A stretch of DNA of 43,667 nt from the NCBI GenBank assembly GCA_019235415.1, contig JAFAKN010000505.1, positions 1 through 43,667 on the forward strand, read 5' to 3'. The stretch is from Alphaproteobacteria bacterium. GTDB taxonomy: Bacteria; Pseudomonadota; Alphaproteobacteria; Reyranellales; Reyranellaceae. Below the pieces are notes generated by a model, which saw only the letters and a list, made by a program, of their open reading frames with translations, made no database searches and had not been told where the DNA came from. This document shows, piece by piece, positions 16,215-24,547 of this stretch (position 1 is the stretch's first letter; the number at the start of each line of letters is the position of its first letter). Both the position numbers and the translations under genes were made by a program.

Positions 16215-19073
16215 ATGCCCAATGTCACGCTGCCCAATTCCACCTATCTCGACTTCAACAGTTATCGCAGCGGCGCTGCGCCGTTGAGCGGCGGCACGCC
16301 CGTCACGTCTTTGACGATGAACGTCGCGCTGGTGATGGACCGTGCCAACGACCCGACGGCGCTGCTCAACGCCAACTGGGGGTCGCGCCAACAGCAGCTG
16401 CAGGCGCTGAACGACAGCGGCTCGCTGTGGAGCACGTACGGCGCCAACACCACGAACTACGACGACGTGCTGAAGGAGCTCAAGACGCTCGGCATCAAGA
16501 CGGTGAACGAGGTCGACCCGAAGAACGGCTACGTCTCTTCGCCCGAATCGCGCACGATCTGGGTGCAGCTGAACGAGACCGACTTCAGCAACCTGTTCGG
16601 CACGACGTTGATGGAGGGGACGACCCCGACCGGCGACAAGACGCCATTCTGGAACGGCAGCCTGTCGCTGCCGGATACGCTGGTGAATCTCGGCGTGCAG
16701 GGACTGTGGTTCGACTCCGACAAGTTCAACAACGTGCTGCCCAATCCGGGGAGCGGTGCAGCCGCATCGCTGCCGCAGGGGCCGCAGAGCCTCGGCAATT
16801 CCAGTACGTCGGCGACCGACCTCTTTCCCCAGCAAATCGCCAATGGATACTACGACTTCCCGCTGTCGGGCACGGTACCCACCGGAAAGATCGGGCTCGT
16901 CGAGCCCGGCGTTGGCACCGAGGTGCCGGCCGGCAAATTCGACGACCTGCTCAACAAATATCGCAGAGAGGCCGGGATCACGACGCCTGCCACGGTGATC
17001 ACGGTGGATCGCGGCGGCCAGAAGTACGTCGCGCCTGATCCGGGCCAGTTCAGCGCTGCGGGCGAGCGTTCGCTCGATGTCGGCGTGGTGACCGCAATCG
17101 CCCCGCAGAGTCCGATGGTGGTCTACGCCGGATCGGGCAACATGGTCGGCGCGCAATCCAACGGCTTCACGGCGTATCAGTCGGCCTTCTGGGACACCGT
17201 AAACAATCCCGAGGTGGTGACCTCCTCGTTCGGCTACAACTCGCAGAGCGCCCCCGGCTCGCCGTGGTCGTTCACGACCAGCCAGCTCTTCATCGATGCC
17301 GCCCTGCGTAACATCACGGTGTTCAACGCCGTCGGCGACGGCGGCTCGGGCGACATGTTCGGCAACGGGCTCACCAACGTGCCGGTCGGCCGCGACAGCC
17401 CGTTCAGCATCATGGTGGGCGGCACCTCGTTGGCGACCATGAGGTCCGCGCTGGCCGATGCTACGCTTGCCCAGATCACGTCGCGGGCGCTCGCCGCGGA
17501 CCCGACGACCCTGTGGCTCCTGATCGCCGGCGGGCTCACCGCGCTGCCCGATGCCGGCAATGGCGGCGCCGATCTGGTCGAGACCGTGTGGAACGGCTAC
17601 GTCCTGAACGGCACCACGATCGCGCACGGCGCGTTCGGCACCGGCTACATCCACAACAACACCGGCTCAGGCGGTGTCGATTCCACCCAGGCCGTTCCGT
17701 CGTACCAGCAGGACTTCGGCCTCACGCCGACCACTTCCGATCCGCAGCACCTCACCGGGCGCGGAATGCCCGACGTGTCGGCCAACGCCGGCGGCGACAT
17801 GTTCTACCGCGTTCCCGGCCCGGACATGCAGGACATCCAAAACGACGACGGCACCAGCGCTGCGACGCCGCTATGGGCCGCGCTGACCGCCCAGTTCAAT
17901 GCCATCTTCCACGACCAGGGCCTGCCGTCGCTCGGCTACATGGACGACCTCCTGTACACCGCCGATGCGGTGGCGCCCGCGTCGTTCGACGACCCCCAGC
18001 TCGGCAACGACACCTCCTCGTTCACCTACGGCGGCGCCTTCATCAGCGACGGCAGAGCCATCACGCCCACCGGTTACGGATACTCGGCCGGGCCCGGTTA
18101 CGACCTCGCGACAGGTCTCGGCACGCCCAACGGGCTGCTGCTCGCTCGGACGTTGACCGCGCTGGCGCACGCCGAGATGTTTTTCGCCAACGAGCCCGAG
18201 GTGGTGACGCAGACCGCCAGCGGCGGCTGGCAGAGCGGCGCGCGGCAGACCCTGCTGGTGCAGACCGCGCTGTTCAACGGCGGAACCGTCACGGTCAATG
18301 CCGGCGCGGGTTCGTTGACGCTCAGCAGCGGTGCCACGGGCCAATTCGCCTGGACCTCGCAGTTCGCCGAACAAGTCGAGCAGTCTTTTTTCGACGGCGG
18401 CCTGGTGCGCCTGTTCGACAAGGCGCCGCAAGGCGCGCTCGGCCAGATCGACGTCAACGCCGGCGATCCGCTCTCGATCAACATCAACGGCGTCGCCGCG
18501 AGCGGCCTCGCGCCGCTGCTCACCAGCGCCTCCGGCTTCGCCGATTTTCAGACCGCGGACGGCACGGTGCGGCTCGCCCGCCCCGTCGCCATCGCCGAGA
18601 CGGCCGACGGCGGCAACGACGAGGAGGCGATCGTGCGTGCCCGCCAGGACGGCACGGACAGCACGAGCGTCCTGTTCTACCGCACCGACGACTTTGCCGG
18701 CGACATCGGCACCCTTCGGCCCGGCGATCCAGGCTATGCCGCGGCGGCCGCCTCGCGCGCCTACCAGCTCGCCTCGGGCGGTATCTGGCTGGGCAGCCCT
18801 GGCAACGGCAACTACGAGCAGACCATGCTCGAGCACGTCAATGCCGGCGACCTCATCGCCATGGAGCTGGTCAACAACACCCACGGCAACACCTACTGGG
18901 CGTTCGCCCAGGCCAACGAGATGGTCGGCGGCCAGAACGTCGGTCATCTGTGGAACTACGGCATGAACACGTGGGGCTGGGAGGACACTTTCGGCGGCGG
19001 CGACCGCGACTACAACGACCTCACCGTGCAGTTCGACTTCACCAGCAACGCCGGCCACGGCTGGATCAAGTGA
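16215..19073 (+). CDS. Sedolisin-like serine-carboxyl peptidase (S53) with C-terminal DUF4114 domain
   Basis: 952 residues. The catalytic Glu and Asp are in GERSLDVGV (about E284, D288), the oxyanion Asp in AVGDGGSGD (about D375) and the nucleophile in DDGTSAATP (about S548). The calcium-site region reads PGYDLATGLGTPNG near 627. Spacing E-to-D and D-to-D matches sedolisin, but the Asp-to-Ser gap is roughly 55 residues longer than in sedolisin. A propeptide-like segment lies before residue 170 (VLKELKTLGIK..RTIWVQLNETDFSNLFGTTL). Near residue 920, WEDTFGGGDRDYNDL is the DUF4114 signature. No classical signal peptide is visible, so type I or another leaderless export is possible. Its last eight bases overlap the opposing permease gene. 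Confidence 0.87.
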   Translation: MPNVTLPNSTYLDFNSYRSGAAPLSGGTPVTSLTMNVALVMDRANDPTALLNANWGSRQQQLQALNDSGSLWSTYGANTTNYDDVLKELKTLGIKTVNEVDPKNGYVSSPESRTIWVQLNETDFSNLFGTTLMEGTTPTGDKTPFWNGSLSLPDTLVNLGVQGLWFDSDKFNNVLPNPGSGAAASLPQGPQSLGNSSTSATDLFPQQIANGYYDFPLSGTVPTGKIGLVEPGVGTEVPAGKFDDLLNKYRREAGITTPATVITVDRGGQKYVAPDPGQFSAAGERSLDVGVVTAIAPQSPMVVYAGSGNMVGAQSNGFTAYQSAFWDTVNNPEVVTSSFGYNSQSAPGSPWSFTTSQLFIDAALRNITVFNAVGDGGSGDMFGNGLTNVPVGRDSPFSIMVGGTSLATMRSALADATLAQITSRALAADPTTLWLLIAGGLTALPDAGNGGADLVETVWNGYVLNGTTIAHGAFGTGYIHNNTGSGGVDSTQAVPSYQQDFGLTPTTSDPQHLTGRGMPDVSANAGGDMFYRVPGPDMQDIQNDDGTSAATPLWAALTAQFNAIFHDQGLPSLGYMDDLLYTADAVAPASFDDPQLGNDTSSFTYGGAFISDGRAITPTGYGYSAGPGYDLATGLGTPNGLLLARTLTALAHAEMFFANEPEVVTQTASGGWQSGARQTLLVQTALFNGGTVTVNAGAGSLTLSSGATGQFAWTSQFAEQVEQSFFDGGLVRLFDKAPQGALGQIDVNAGDPLSININGVAASGLAPLLTSASGFADFQTADGTVRLARPVAIAETADGGNDEEAIVRARQDGTDSTSVLFYRTDDFAGDIGTLRPGDPGYAAAAASRAYQLASGGIWLGSPGNGNYEQTMLEHVNAGDLIAMELVNNTHGNTYWAFAQANEMVGGQNVGHLWNYGMNTWGWEDTFGGGDRDYNDLTVQFDFTSNAGHGWIK

Positions 19074-19881
19074 CCGAGGCCTTGCCCAGATTGCCTTGAG
19101 CGCGCCTGCGCAGGAGGTGCGCGACGGCGAGCAGGCTCGCGGTCAGGACGATGGTGAGAGTGGACACGGCGGCGATGGTCGGATCGATCTGGAAGCGCAG
19201 GTCGTCCCACATGCGGCGCGGCAAGGTGACGGCGCCCGAACCGGAGAGGAACAGCGCCACCACCAGCTCATCGAAGGAGCTGATGAAGGCGAACAGCGCG
19301 CCCACGATCACGCCCGGTCGGATCAGCGGCAGGGTGACCTGCAGGAAGGTGTTGCGCGGCGTGGCGCCGAGGCTGAGCGCCGCCTGCTGCAGGCGCGGGT
19401 CGATGCCGGCGAGGCTCGCGCTCACGCTGGTGACAACGAACGGCACCGCGAGGCAAGTGTGCGCCAGCACCAGGCCGAGCGGGCTGCCGACCAGCCCGTA
19501 GCGGGAGAACGCGTAGTAGATGCCGATCGCCACCACGATCACCGGCACGATCAGCGGCGACAGCACCAGCGCCGCCGCGACGACGCGCAGCGGCTTGGGC
19601 AGGCGGCCGAGGCCGAGTGCCGCGAGCGTGCCCAGCACCGTCGACAATGCCACTACTGCGCTCGCCACCGCGAGGCTGAGCCAGGTCGGGCGCAGCCAGT
19701 CGGCGCTGCCGAAGTAGGCCTCGTACCAGCGCAGCCCGAAGGCGGGCGGTGGGAAGGTGAGGTAGGTGGCCGAGGAGAACGACACCACGACCACCACCAC
19801 GATCGGGAAGCCGAGGAACAGCAGGATCAGGCCGACGACGGCCTTGGAGATCGTGCGCGGCAGCAGGCGGGCGACGGTCAT
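19066..19881 (-). CDS. ABC transporter permease, spermidine/putrescine type (PotC-like)
   Basis: A 271-residue inner-membrane permease with six helices. The EAA loop reads QQAALSLGATPRNTFLQVTLPLI near residue 170, the coupling helix that contacts the ATPase. FAFISSFDELVVALFLSG after it is typical of PotC relatives. It starts at ATG 19881, overlapping the end of the PotB-like gene by four bases, and is the last gene of the five-gene operon. Its stop overlaps the end of the convergent S53 gene by eight bases, leaving no room for a separate terminator. Confidence 0.93.
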   Translation of the reverse strand: MTVARLLPRTISKAVVGLILLFLGFPIVVVVVVSFSSATYLTFPPPAFGLRWYEAYFGSADWLRPTWLSLAVASAVVALSTVLGTLAALGLGRLPKPLRVVAAALVLSPLIVPVIVVAIGIYYAFSRYGLVGSPLGLVLAHTCLAVPFVVTSVSASLAGIDPRLQQAALSLGATPRNTFLQVTLPLIRPGVIVGALFAFISSFDELVVALFLSGSGAVTLPRRMWDDLRFQIDPTIAAVSTLTIVLTASLLAVAHLLRRRAQGNLGKASVT

Positions 19882-20699
19882 CGCGTGTTCATGCGGAAGG
19901 CGTTGCCGATGCCCGGGAGGCGCTGGAAAGCCGCGATCAGGGCGAGCGACGTGGCCAGCAGCACGGTCGACAGGCAGGCGGCGTAGGCCCAGTTGAGCTG
20001 GTCGACCTGCTGGGCGATCAGCATGGAGAGCGTGATATCGCGCGGTCCGCCGACCATGGCCGGCGTGATATAGAAGCCGAGCGACAGCACGAAGACCAGC
20101 AGCACGCCCGCCGCCACTCCCGGCACCGACAAGGGCAGGACGACCTGGCGGAAGGCCTGGAACGGCGAGGCGCCCAGCCCGGAGGCGGCGCGCGCCAGCG
20201 ACGGATCGATCTGCCTCAGCGCATTGGCGATCGGGAGGATCATGTAGGGCAAGAGGATGTGGATCATGGCGATCACCGTCGCCAGCGACGTGTTCAGAAT
20301 GCGCAGCGGCCGCTCGATCAGGCCGGCGGCGAGCAAGGCTTCGTTGATCAGGCCGTGGCGGCCCATCAGCACCATCCAGGCGTAGCTGCGCACCAGCACG
20401 CTGGTCCAGAACGGCAGCAGGATCACCACCAGGATAATAGCCGCCGTCACGCCGCGCGTGCGCACCAGGGCGAGCGCCACCGGATAGCCCAGCAGCAGCG
20501 TGCCCAGCGTGACGAGCGCGGCGGTGGATAGCGTGTTCCAGAAGGTCTTCAGGAACACCGGATCGTCGGCGAGGCTCGCATAGTGCGCCAGCGTCCAGTG
20601 CTGCTCGCCGAAGCCTTTGAGCAGCATGGCGAGCACCGGCAGGGCGTAGAAGACCAGCATGTAGAGGAGCAGAGGCGCCGCGAGCAAAAGCGGGATCAT
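19878..20699 (-). CDS. ABC transporter permease, spermidine/putrescine type (PotB-like)
   Basis: A 273-residue permease with six helices, beginning MIPLLLAAPLLLYMLVFYALP. The typical PotB stretch LLPFWTSVLVRSYAWMVLMG is near residue 103 and the EAA loop ARAASGLGASPFQAFRQVVLPL near 168. The open frame extends upstream to 20819, but that extra part is the translated family-B palindrome ([12 protein letters not shown]..), so ATG 20699 is chosen. The Shine-Dalgarno GGGAGAGGAA in front of it is the arm of that palindrome. Confidence 0.93.
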   Translation of the reverse strand: MIPLLLAAPLLLYMLVFYALPVLAMLLKGFGEQHWTLAHYASLADDPVFLKTFWNTLSTAALVTLGTLLLGYPVALALVRTRGVTAAIILVVILLPFWTSVLVRSYAWMVLMGRHGLINEALLAAGLIERPLRILNTSLATVIAMIHILLPYMILPIANALRQIDPSLARAASGLGASPFQAFRQVVLPLSVPGVAAGVLLVFVLSLGFYITPAMVGGPRDITLSMLIAQQVDQLNWAYAACLSTVLLATSLALIAAFQRLPGIGNAFRMNTR

Positions 20700-20705
20700 C
20701 GCTTT

Positions 20706-20794
20706 CCTCTCCCCCGCTAGGGGGAGAGGTTGGGAGAGGGGGCGGCGCACGTCGATTCCCCCTCTCCTTGCCTCTCCCCCTAGCGGGGGAGAGG
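20706..20794. repeat. REP-like palindrome, family B, inside the putrescine-type ABC operon
   Basis: CCTCTCCCCCGCTAGG.. at the left and ..CCTAGCGGGGGAGAGG at the right, with the inner inverted arms GGGAGAGGGGG/CCCCCTCTCC. It sits between the ATPase and PotB-like genes, six bases before the latter's start, and gives it a ribosome-binding site. Confidence 0.9.
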
Positions 20795-20811
20795 AATATG
20801 AAACGTTGACC

Positions 20812-21909
20812 TCAGACAAGAATCGTGTCCGCCACCGGCCAGGCGACCTCCGCCTGCTCGCCGACCGAGCGGCGGCGGACCGTCGCGCTGGACGGCTCCT
20901 TCAGCACGATCGAGGTGCCGTCGGCGGTGCGCAGCAGGTAGCGGCAGCGCTCGCCGGCGAACACCGCTTCGCTCACGGTGACACGCAGCCGATTGGACGC
21001 GCTGTCGCTCCGCTCTTCGTCGGCGAAGCGCATCCGCTCGGGGCGCGTGCTGAGCACGATCGACTGCCCCGAGTCCGGCGGTTTGCGGCAAAGGCCGCGC
21101 ACGACGGCACCCTGGCAGTCGGCGACCACCGTCTCGCCGTCGACGTCGCGCACCACGGCGGGCAGGAAATTCGATTCGCCGATGAAGCCTGCGACGAAGC
21201 GGCTGGCCGGCCGATCGTACAGCTCCTCCGGCCGGCCGACCTGCGCCACCTTGCCCTCGTTCATCACCGCGATGCGGTCGGACATGGTGAGCGCTTCTTC
21301 CTGGTCGTGCGTGACGTAGATGAAGGTGATGCCGAGGTCGGCGTGCAGGCGCCGCATCTCGAGCTGCAGGTTCTCGCGCAACTGCTTGTCGAGCGCGCCC
21401 AGCGGCTCGTCCATCAGGAGCAGCCGCGGCTGGAAGACGATGGCGCGGGCCAGCGCCACGCGCTGCTGCTGGCCGCCGGACAGCTGGCGCGGATAGCGGT
21501 TGCCGTAGCCCGGCAGGTGCACCAAGTCGAGCGCCTCGCCGACCAGCTTGCTCCGTTCGGCGCGCGACACGCCGCGCTGCTTCAGCGGAAAGCCGATGTT
21601 GTCGGTGACCGTCAGGTGCGGGAACAGCGCATAGTTCTGGAACACCATGCCGATGTTGCGCTTGTACGGCGGCAGGCCGACCACCGATTGGCCGTCGATG
21701 GCGATGTCGCCCGCCGTCGGCATCTCGAAGCCGGCGATCATCATCAGGGTCGTGGTCTTGCCCGAGCCGCTGGGCCCCAGCAGCGTCAGGAACTCGCCGG
21801 AGCGGATGTCGAGCGAGACGCCGGCGACGGCGGCCACGCTGTCATAGCGCTTTTCCAGCGCCGTGAGCGCGACGGCGGCGCCGTGCGTCGTGGACGTTCC
21901 GTCCCTCAC
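20812..21909 (-). CDS. ABC transporter ATP-binding protein, spermidine/putrescine type (PotA-like)
   Basis: 365 residues. Walker A is GPSGSGKTT (about residues 43-51), the signature [15 protein letters not shown] near 145, Walker [14 protein letters not shown] near 165, and the switch His in [21 protein letters not shown]-terminal TOBE-like domain follows ([20 protein letters not shown].., ..[20 protein letters not shown]). It energises the PotB/PotC-like pair. The start is GTG 21909, whose GTGA overlaps the stop of the binding-protein gene; a longer frame runs upstream but carries no family similarity. Confidence 0.94.
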   Translation of the reverse strand: MRDGTSTTHGAAVALTALEKRYDSVAAVAGVSLDIRSGEFLTLLGPSGSGKTTTLMMIAGFEMPTAGDIAIDGQSVVGLPPYKRNIGMVFQNYALFPHLTVTDNIGFPLKQRGVSRAERSKLVGEALDLVHLPGYGNRYPRQLSGGQQQRVALARAIVFQPRLLLMDEPLGALDKQLRENLQLEMRRLHADLGITFIYVTHDQEEALTMSDRIAVMNEGKVAQVGRPEELYDRPASRFVAGFIGESNFLPAVVRDVDGETVVADCQGAVVRGLCRKPPDSGQSIVLSTRPERMRFADEERSDSASNRLRVTVSEAVFAGERCRYLLRTADGTSIVLKEPSSATVRRRSVGEQAEVAWPVADTILV

Positions 21910-23030
21910 CCCAGCAGCCACTTGTTGAAGCGGTTGACCACGGTGTCGCGGTTGTCGATCCACCAGTCGTAATTGTAGGTCACGAGCTGCGCCTTGATCT
22001 TGGGCGCGCTGGGCAGGATCTCCAGCCGCTCGGGCGGGATGTACTCGTTCGACGCGTCGTTCACCGAGCCGTAGGGAATGCCGAGCGAGACGCGGGCCTG
22101 CGGGATCGCCATGGTCGAGTAGGCGACGAACTTCTGGGCGTTGAGCTTGTTCTTGGCGCCCTTGGGTATGCCCCAGGCGTCGCGCTTGAGCAGGCCCTGG
22201 CTCCAGCTGATGGCGGCGGGCACGCCGGCAGCTTGCAGCGCGGCCATGCGGCCGTTCCACACCGTCGTCATGGTGACCTCACGATCGGTCAGCATCTGGA
22301 CCGGCACGGCACCGGTGTCCCACCACTTGACGATGTCTTTCTTGATCTTGTCGTAGCTCGCAAAGCCCTTCTCGAGATCGAGCGGGTAGAGCTTGTCGGC
22401 TGGCACGCCGGCCGCCAGCAGGGCGAACTCGAGCTCGGGCCAGCCGCCGCTGCCGGTGCCATACATGGCGCGATCGCCGGGGAATTTCTTGGTGTCCCAG
22501 AAGTCGGCCCAGCCGCTCGGCTTGGCGCCCTTGAAGGCGTCGGTGCGGTAGCCCAGGACCTGTGCCCACACCAGCATTTCCAGGCCGTATTCGAAGCGGT
22601 AGGCCTTGTCGACGCCGGCATCGACCAGGTCGTAGTCGATCTTCTCGAAGTAGTCGCCGCGCTTCTGCAGGTTCATGATCGAGCCGCGGCTGAGCTGCGC
22701 GAGATCCCATTCGACATTGCCGGTCTCGACCATCGCTTTGATCTTGGTCGGGTCGGAGCCGGGGAAGGCGCGCACCTTGATGCCGGAGATCTTCTCGAAC
22801 GGCTCGAAATAAGCCTTCTGCTGCGTCTCCTGCATTGTGCCGCCGAAGGTGGCGATGCGCACCTCACCGCTGCCTTTCAGGATGTCGGGAATGGTGGTCT
22901 GCTCGGGCCACGCCGGTTCGGCGAAGCTCGGCCGGATGAACGGCGCGGTCAGGCCCGCACCGGCACTGGCGCCGAGCAGGCCAAGCGTGGTGCGGCGGCC
23001 GAGGCGGGAAAGAGAGCGGGGTGTGCGCAT
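21906..23030 (-). CDS. Spermidine/putrescine-type periplasmic substrate-binding protein (PotD-like)
   Basis: A 374-residue binding protein (SBP_bac_1/8 group). The N-terminus GRRTTLGLLGASAGAGL has a twin-arginine pattern, suggesting Tat export or a Tat-like Sec signal. The mature protein has GEVRIATFGGTMQETQQKAYFEPFEKISGIKV, the PotD-type opening, and WADFWDTKKFPGDRAMYGTG near 165. GGGAGGCTG precedes ATG 23030. It is the second gene of the operon, after the FMN monooxygenase. The ligand need not be a polyamine; many such systems import other amines or organosulfur and phosphonate compounds. Confidence 0.91.
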   Translation of the reverse strand: MRTPRSLSRLGRRTTLGLLGASAGAGLTAPFIRPSFAEPAWPEQTTIPDILKGSGEVRIATFGGTMQETQQKAYFEPFEKISGIKVRAFPGSDPTKIKAMVETGNVEWDLAQLSRGSIMNLQKRGDYFEKIDYDLVDAGVDKAYRFEYGLEMLVWAQVLGYRTDAFKGAKPSGWADFWDTKKFPGDRAMYGTGSGGWPELEFALLAAGVPADKLYPLDLEKGFASYDKIKKDIVKWWDTGAVPVQMLTDREVTMTTVWNGRMAALQAAGVPAAISWSQGLLKRDAWGIPKGAKNKLNAQKFVAYSTMAIPQARVSLGIPYGSVNDASNEYIPPERLEILPSAPKIKAQLVTYNYDWWIDNRDTVVNRFNKWLLG

Positions 23031-23048
23031 GATGGCAGCCTCCCTTGA

Positions 23049-24362
23049 TCAGTAGGCGAGAAGGTTGTCGCGAAAGTGCTTGTGCTCGTAGGCGGTCCGC
23101 ATCAGCCCGCGGTCCTGCAGGGCGGGCACCAGCCCGTCCTCGATCTCCGCCAAGGTGCGGCGATTGACGTTGGGCATCGAGAACAGGTAGCCGTCGCCGC
23201 CCACCTCCTGCATGACCTCGCCCATGCGCGCCGCGACCGAGTCGGGCGTGCCGACGAGCTCGATCGAGAGATCCACGGCGTTGAACGAGGCCATGGTCTC
23301 GCGGATCGAGCGGCCGTTGGCCATCTTGCGGAACTGCTCGAGGTTGGCCTGGTGGCCGTTGGTCGTGACATGATCGGGCAGCGGCTTGTCGAGGTCGAAC
23401 TGGCCGAAGTCGATGTTGGTCACCTTGCCGAAGTGAGCCAGCCGCTCCTCGATCTTCTCCATGGCGATGGCCTGGCGCTGCTTGCGGCGTTCCTGGGCCT
23501 CTTCCATGGTCTCGCCCAGGATCGGGTTGATCAGGAACAGGATCTTGCAGTCCTCGGGCTTGCGGCCCTGCGCCTTCATGTGCTTGTGCACGTCGTCGCG
23601 ATAGGCCTTCATCGCCTCGACGCCCTTGGCGTGCACCACGATGGTGTCGGCGTGCGCGGCGGCGAACTTGCGGCCGCGCGGCGAGCCGCCGGCCTGGGCG
23701 ATCACCGGCTGGCCCTGCGGCGCCGGCCCGGAATTGAGCGGTCCACGCGTGCTGTAGAAGCGGCCCTGGTAGTTCACCGCATGGACCTTGGTGTGGTCGA
23801 CCAAAATGCCGTTCTTGCGGTCGGCGATCAGCGCGCCCGGCTCCCACGAGCCCCACAGGCCGCGGCACACTTCCATGTACTCGTCGGCCATGTCGTAGCG
23901 CAGGTCGTGCTCGGGCATGCCCTGCATGCCGAAGTTCATGGCGGCGAAGTCGGAGCTGCCGGTCACGGCGTTCCAGCCGATGCGGCCGCCCGATACCTGG
24001 TCGAGCGTCGCCACCAGGCGGGCCAGCAGGTACGGATGATAGGCGTAGGTGCCGAACGTCGGCACGATGCCGATGCGCGACGTCACCTGGGTCATCAGCG
24101 CCGCCACCACCGACGGATCCTGGCGCGGCACGGCGATGGCGTTCTTGAGGTAGATCTCGGTCGAGTCGCCGAAGCTCTCGCCGACGTAGGAAGAGTCTTC
24201 GAGCAGGATGTAGTCGAAGCAGGCGCGCTCCAGCGACCGTGCCATGTTCAGGAACAGCTCGGGCTGCATCCAGCTCGAGCCGATATGGCCGGTCCAGGCC
24301 TCGCCCCAAGCCTGGGCGCTCGAGCCCTGGAGGAACCACGCGAGATGAAACGGCTTGGACAC
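23049..24362 (-). CDS. FMN-dependent monooxygenase of the NtaA/SnaA/DszA type (luciferase family)
   Basis: 437 residues, the length expected for the NtaA/SnaA/DszA subgroup. Motifs: MSKPFHLAWFLQG at the start, FDYILLEDSSYVGE near 48, GIVPTFGTYAYHPYLLAR near 98, then the subgroup hallmark SGGRIGWNAVTG near 125 and PVIAQAGGSPRGRKFAA near 220. Enzymes of this subgroup use FMNH2 to cleave C-N or C-S bonds (nitrilotriacetate, dibenzothiophene sulfone, alkanesulfonates). The start is GTG 24362, with AGGAGAGC ahead. It heads the operon with a full ABC importer, so the importer most likely brings in its substrate. No flavin reductase gene is beside it. Confidence 0.88.
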   Translation of the reverse strand: MSKPFHLAWFLQGSSAQAWGEAWTGHIGSSWMQPELFLNMARSLERACFDYILLEDSSYVGESFGDSTEIYLKNAIAVPRQDPSVVAALMTQVTSRIGIVPTFGTYAYHPYLLARLVATLDQVSGGRIGWNAVTGSSDFAAMNFGMQGMPEHDLRYDMADEYMEVCRGLWGSWEPGALIADRKNGILVDHTKVHAVNYQGRFYSTRGPLNSGPAPQGQPVIAQAGGSPRGRKFAAAHADTIVVHAKGVEAMKAYRDDVHKHMKAQGRKPEDCKILFLINPILGETMEEAQERRKQRQAIAMEKIEERLAHFGKVTNIDFGQFDLDKPLPDHVTTNGHQANLEQFRKMANGRSIRETMASFNAVDLSIELVGTPDSVAARMGEVMQEVGGDGYLFSMPNVNRRTLAEIEDGLVPALQDRGLMRTAYEHKHFRDNLLAY

Positions 24363-24381
24363 AGCGCTCTCCTCTTCAATT

Positions 24382-24547
24382 CCTCTCCCCCGCTAAGGGG
24401 GAGGATAGGATGAGGGGGCTCCAAGCGGTTGTCATCCCGAGCGTAGCGAGGGACCTTTCCTGTCGCCTCAAAGGTCCCTCGCTTACGCTCGGGATGACAG
24501 CCGCGTGCGCACCCCTCTCCCAACCTCTCGCCCTAGCGGGGGAGAGG
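24382..24547. repeat. REP-like palindrome, family B, interrupted by a family-A palindrome
   Basis: Left arm CCTCTCCCCCGCTAAGGGGG at 24382 and right arm CCCTAGCGGGGGAGAGG ending at 24547, as in the other two family-B copies. Here the central loop is split by a complete family-A element (24430-24499). The right arm also encodes the last codons and the TAG stop (24535-24533) of the glycosyltransferase gene. Confidence 0.88.
24430..24499. repeat. REP-like palindrome, family A (short form), nested in a family-B element
   Basis: TGTCATCCCGAGCGTAGCGA and its mirror, with the loop CCTGTCGCCTC in the opposite orientation to the other copies. It occupies the loop of the surrounding family-B element. 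Confidence 0.9.

Noticed and set aside
20700..20819. 40-codon N-terminal extension of the PotB-like permease
   Set aside because: It is translated family-B repeat ([12 protein letters not shown] and similar), and the permease's own first helix begins at ATG 20699 with a good Shine-Dalgarno.
21910..22260. A 117-codon N-terminal extension of the PotA-like ATPase
   Set aside because: It overlaps the binding-protein gene in another frame with no ABC similarity; GTG 21909 gives the family's normal start.
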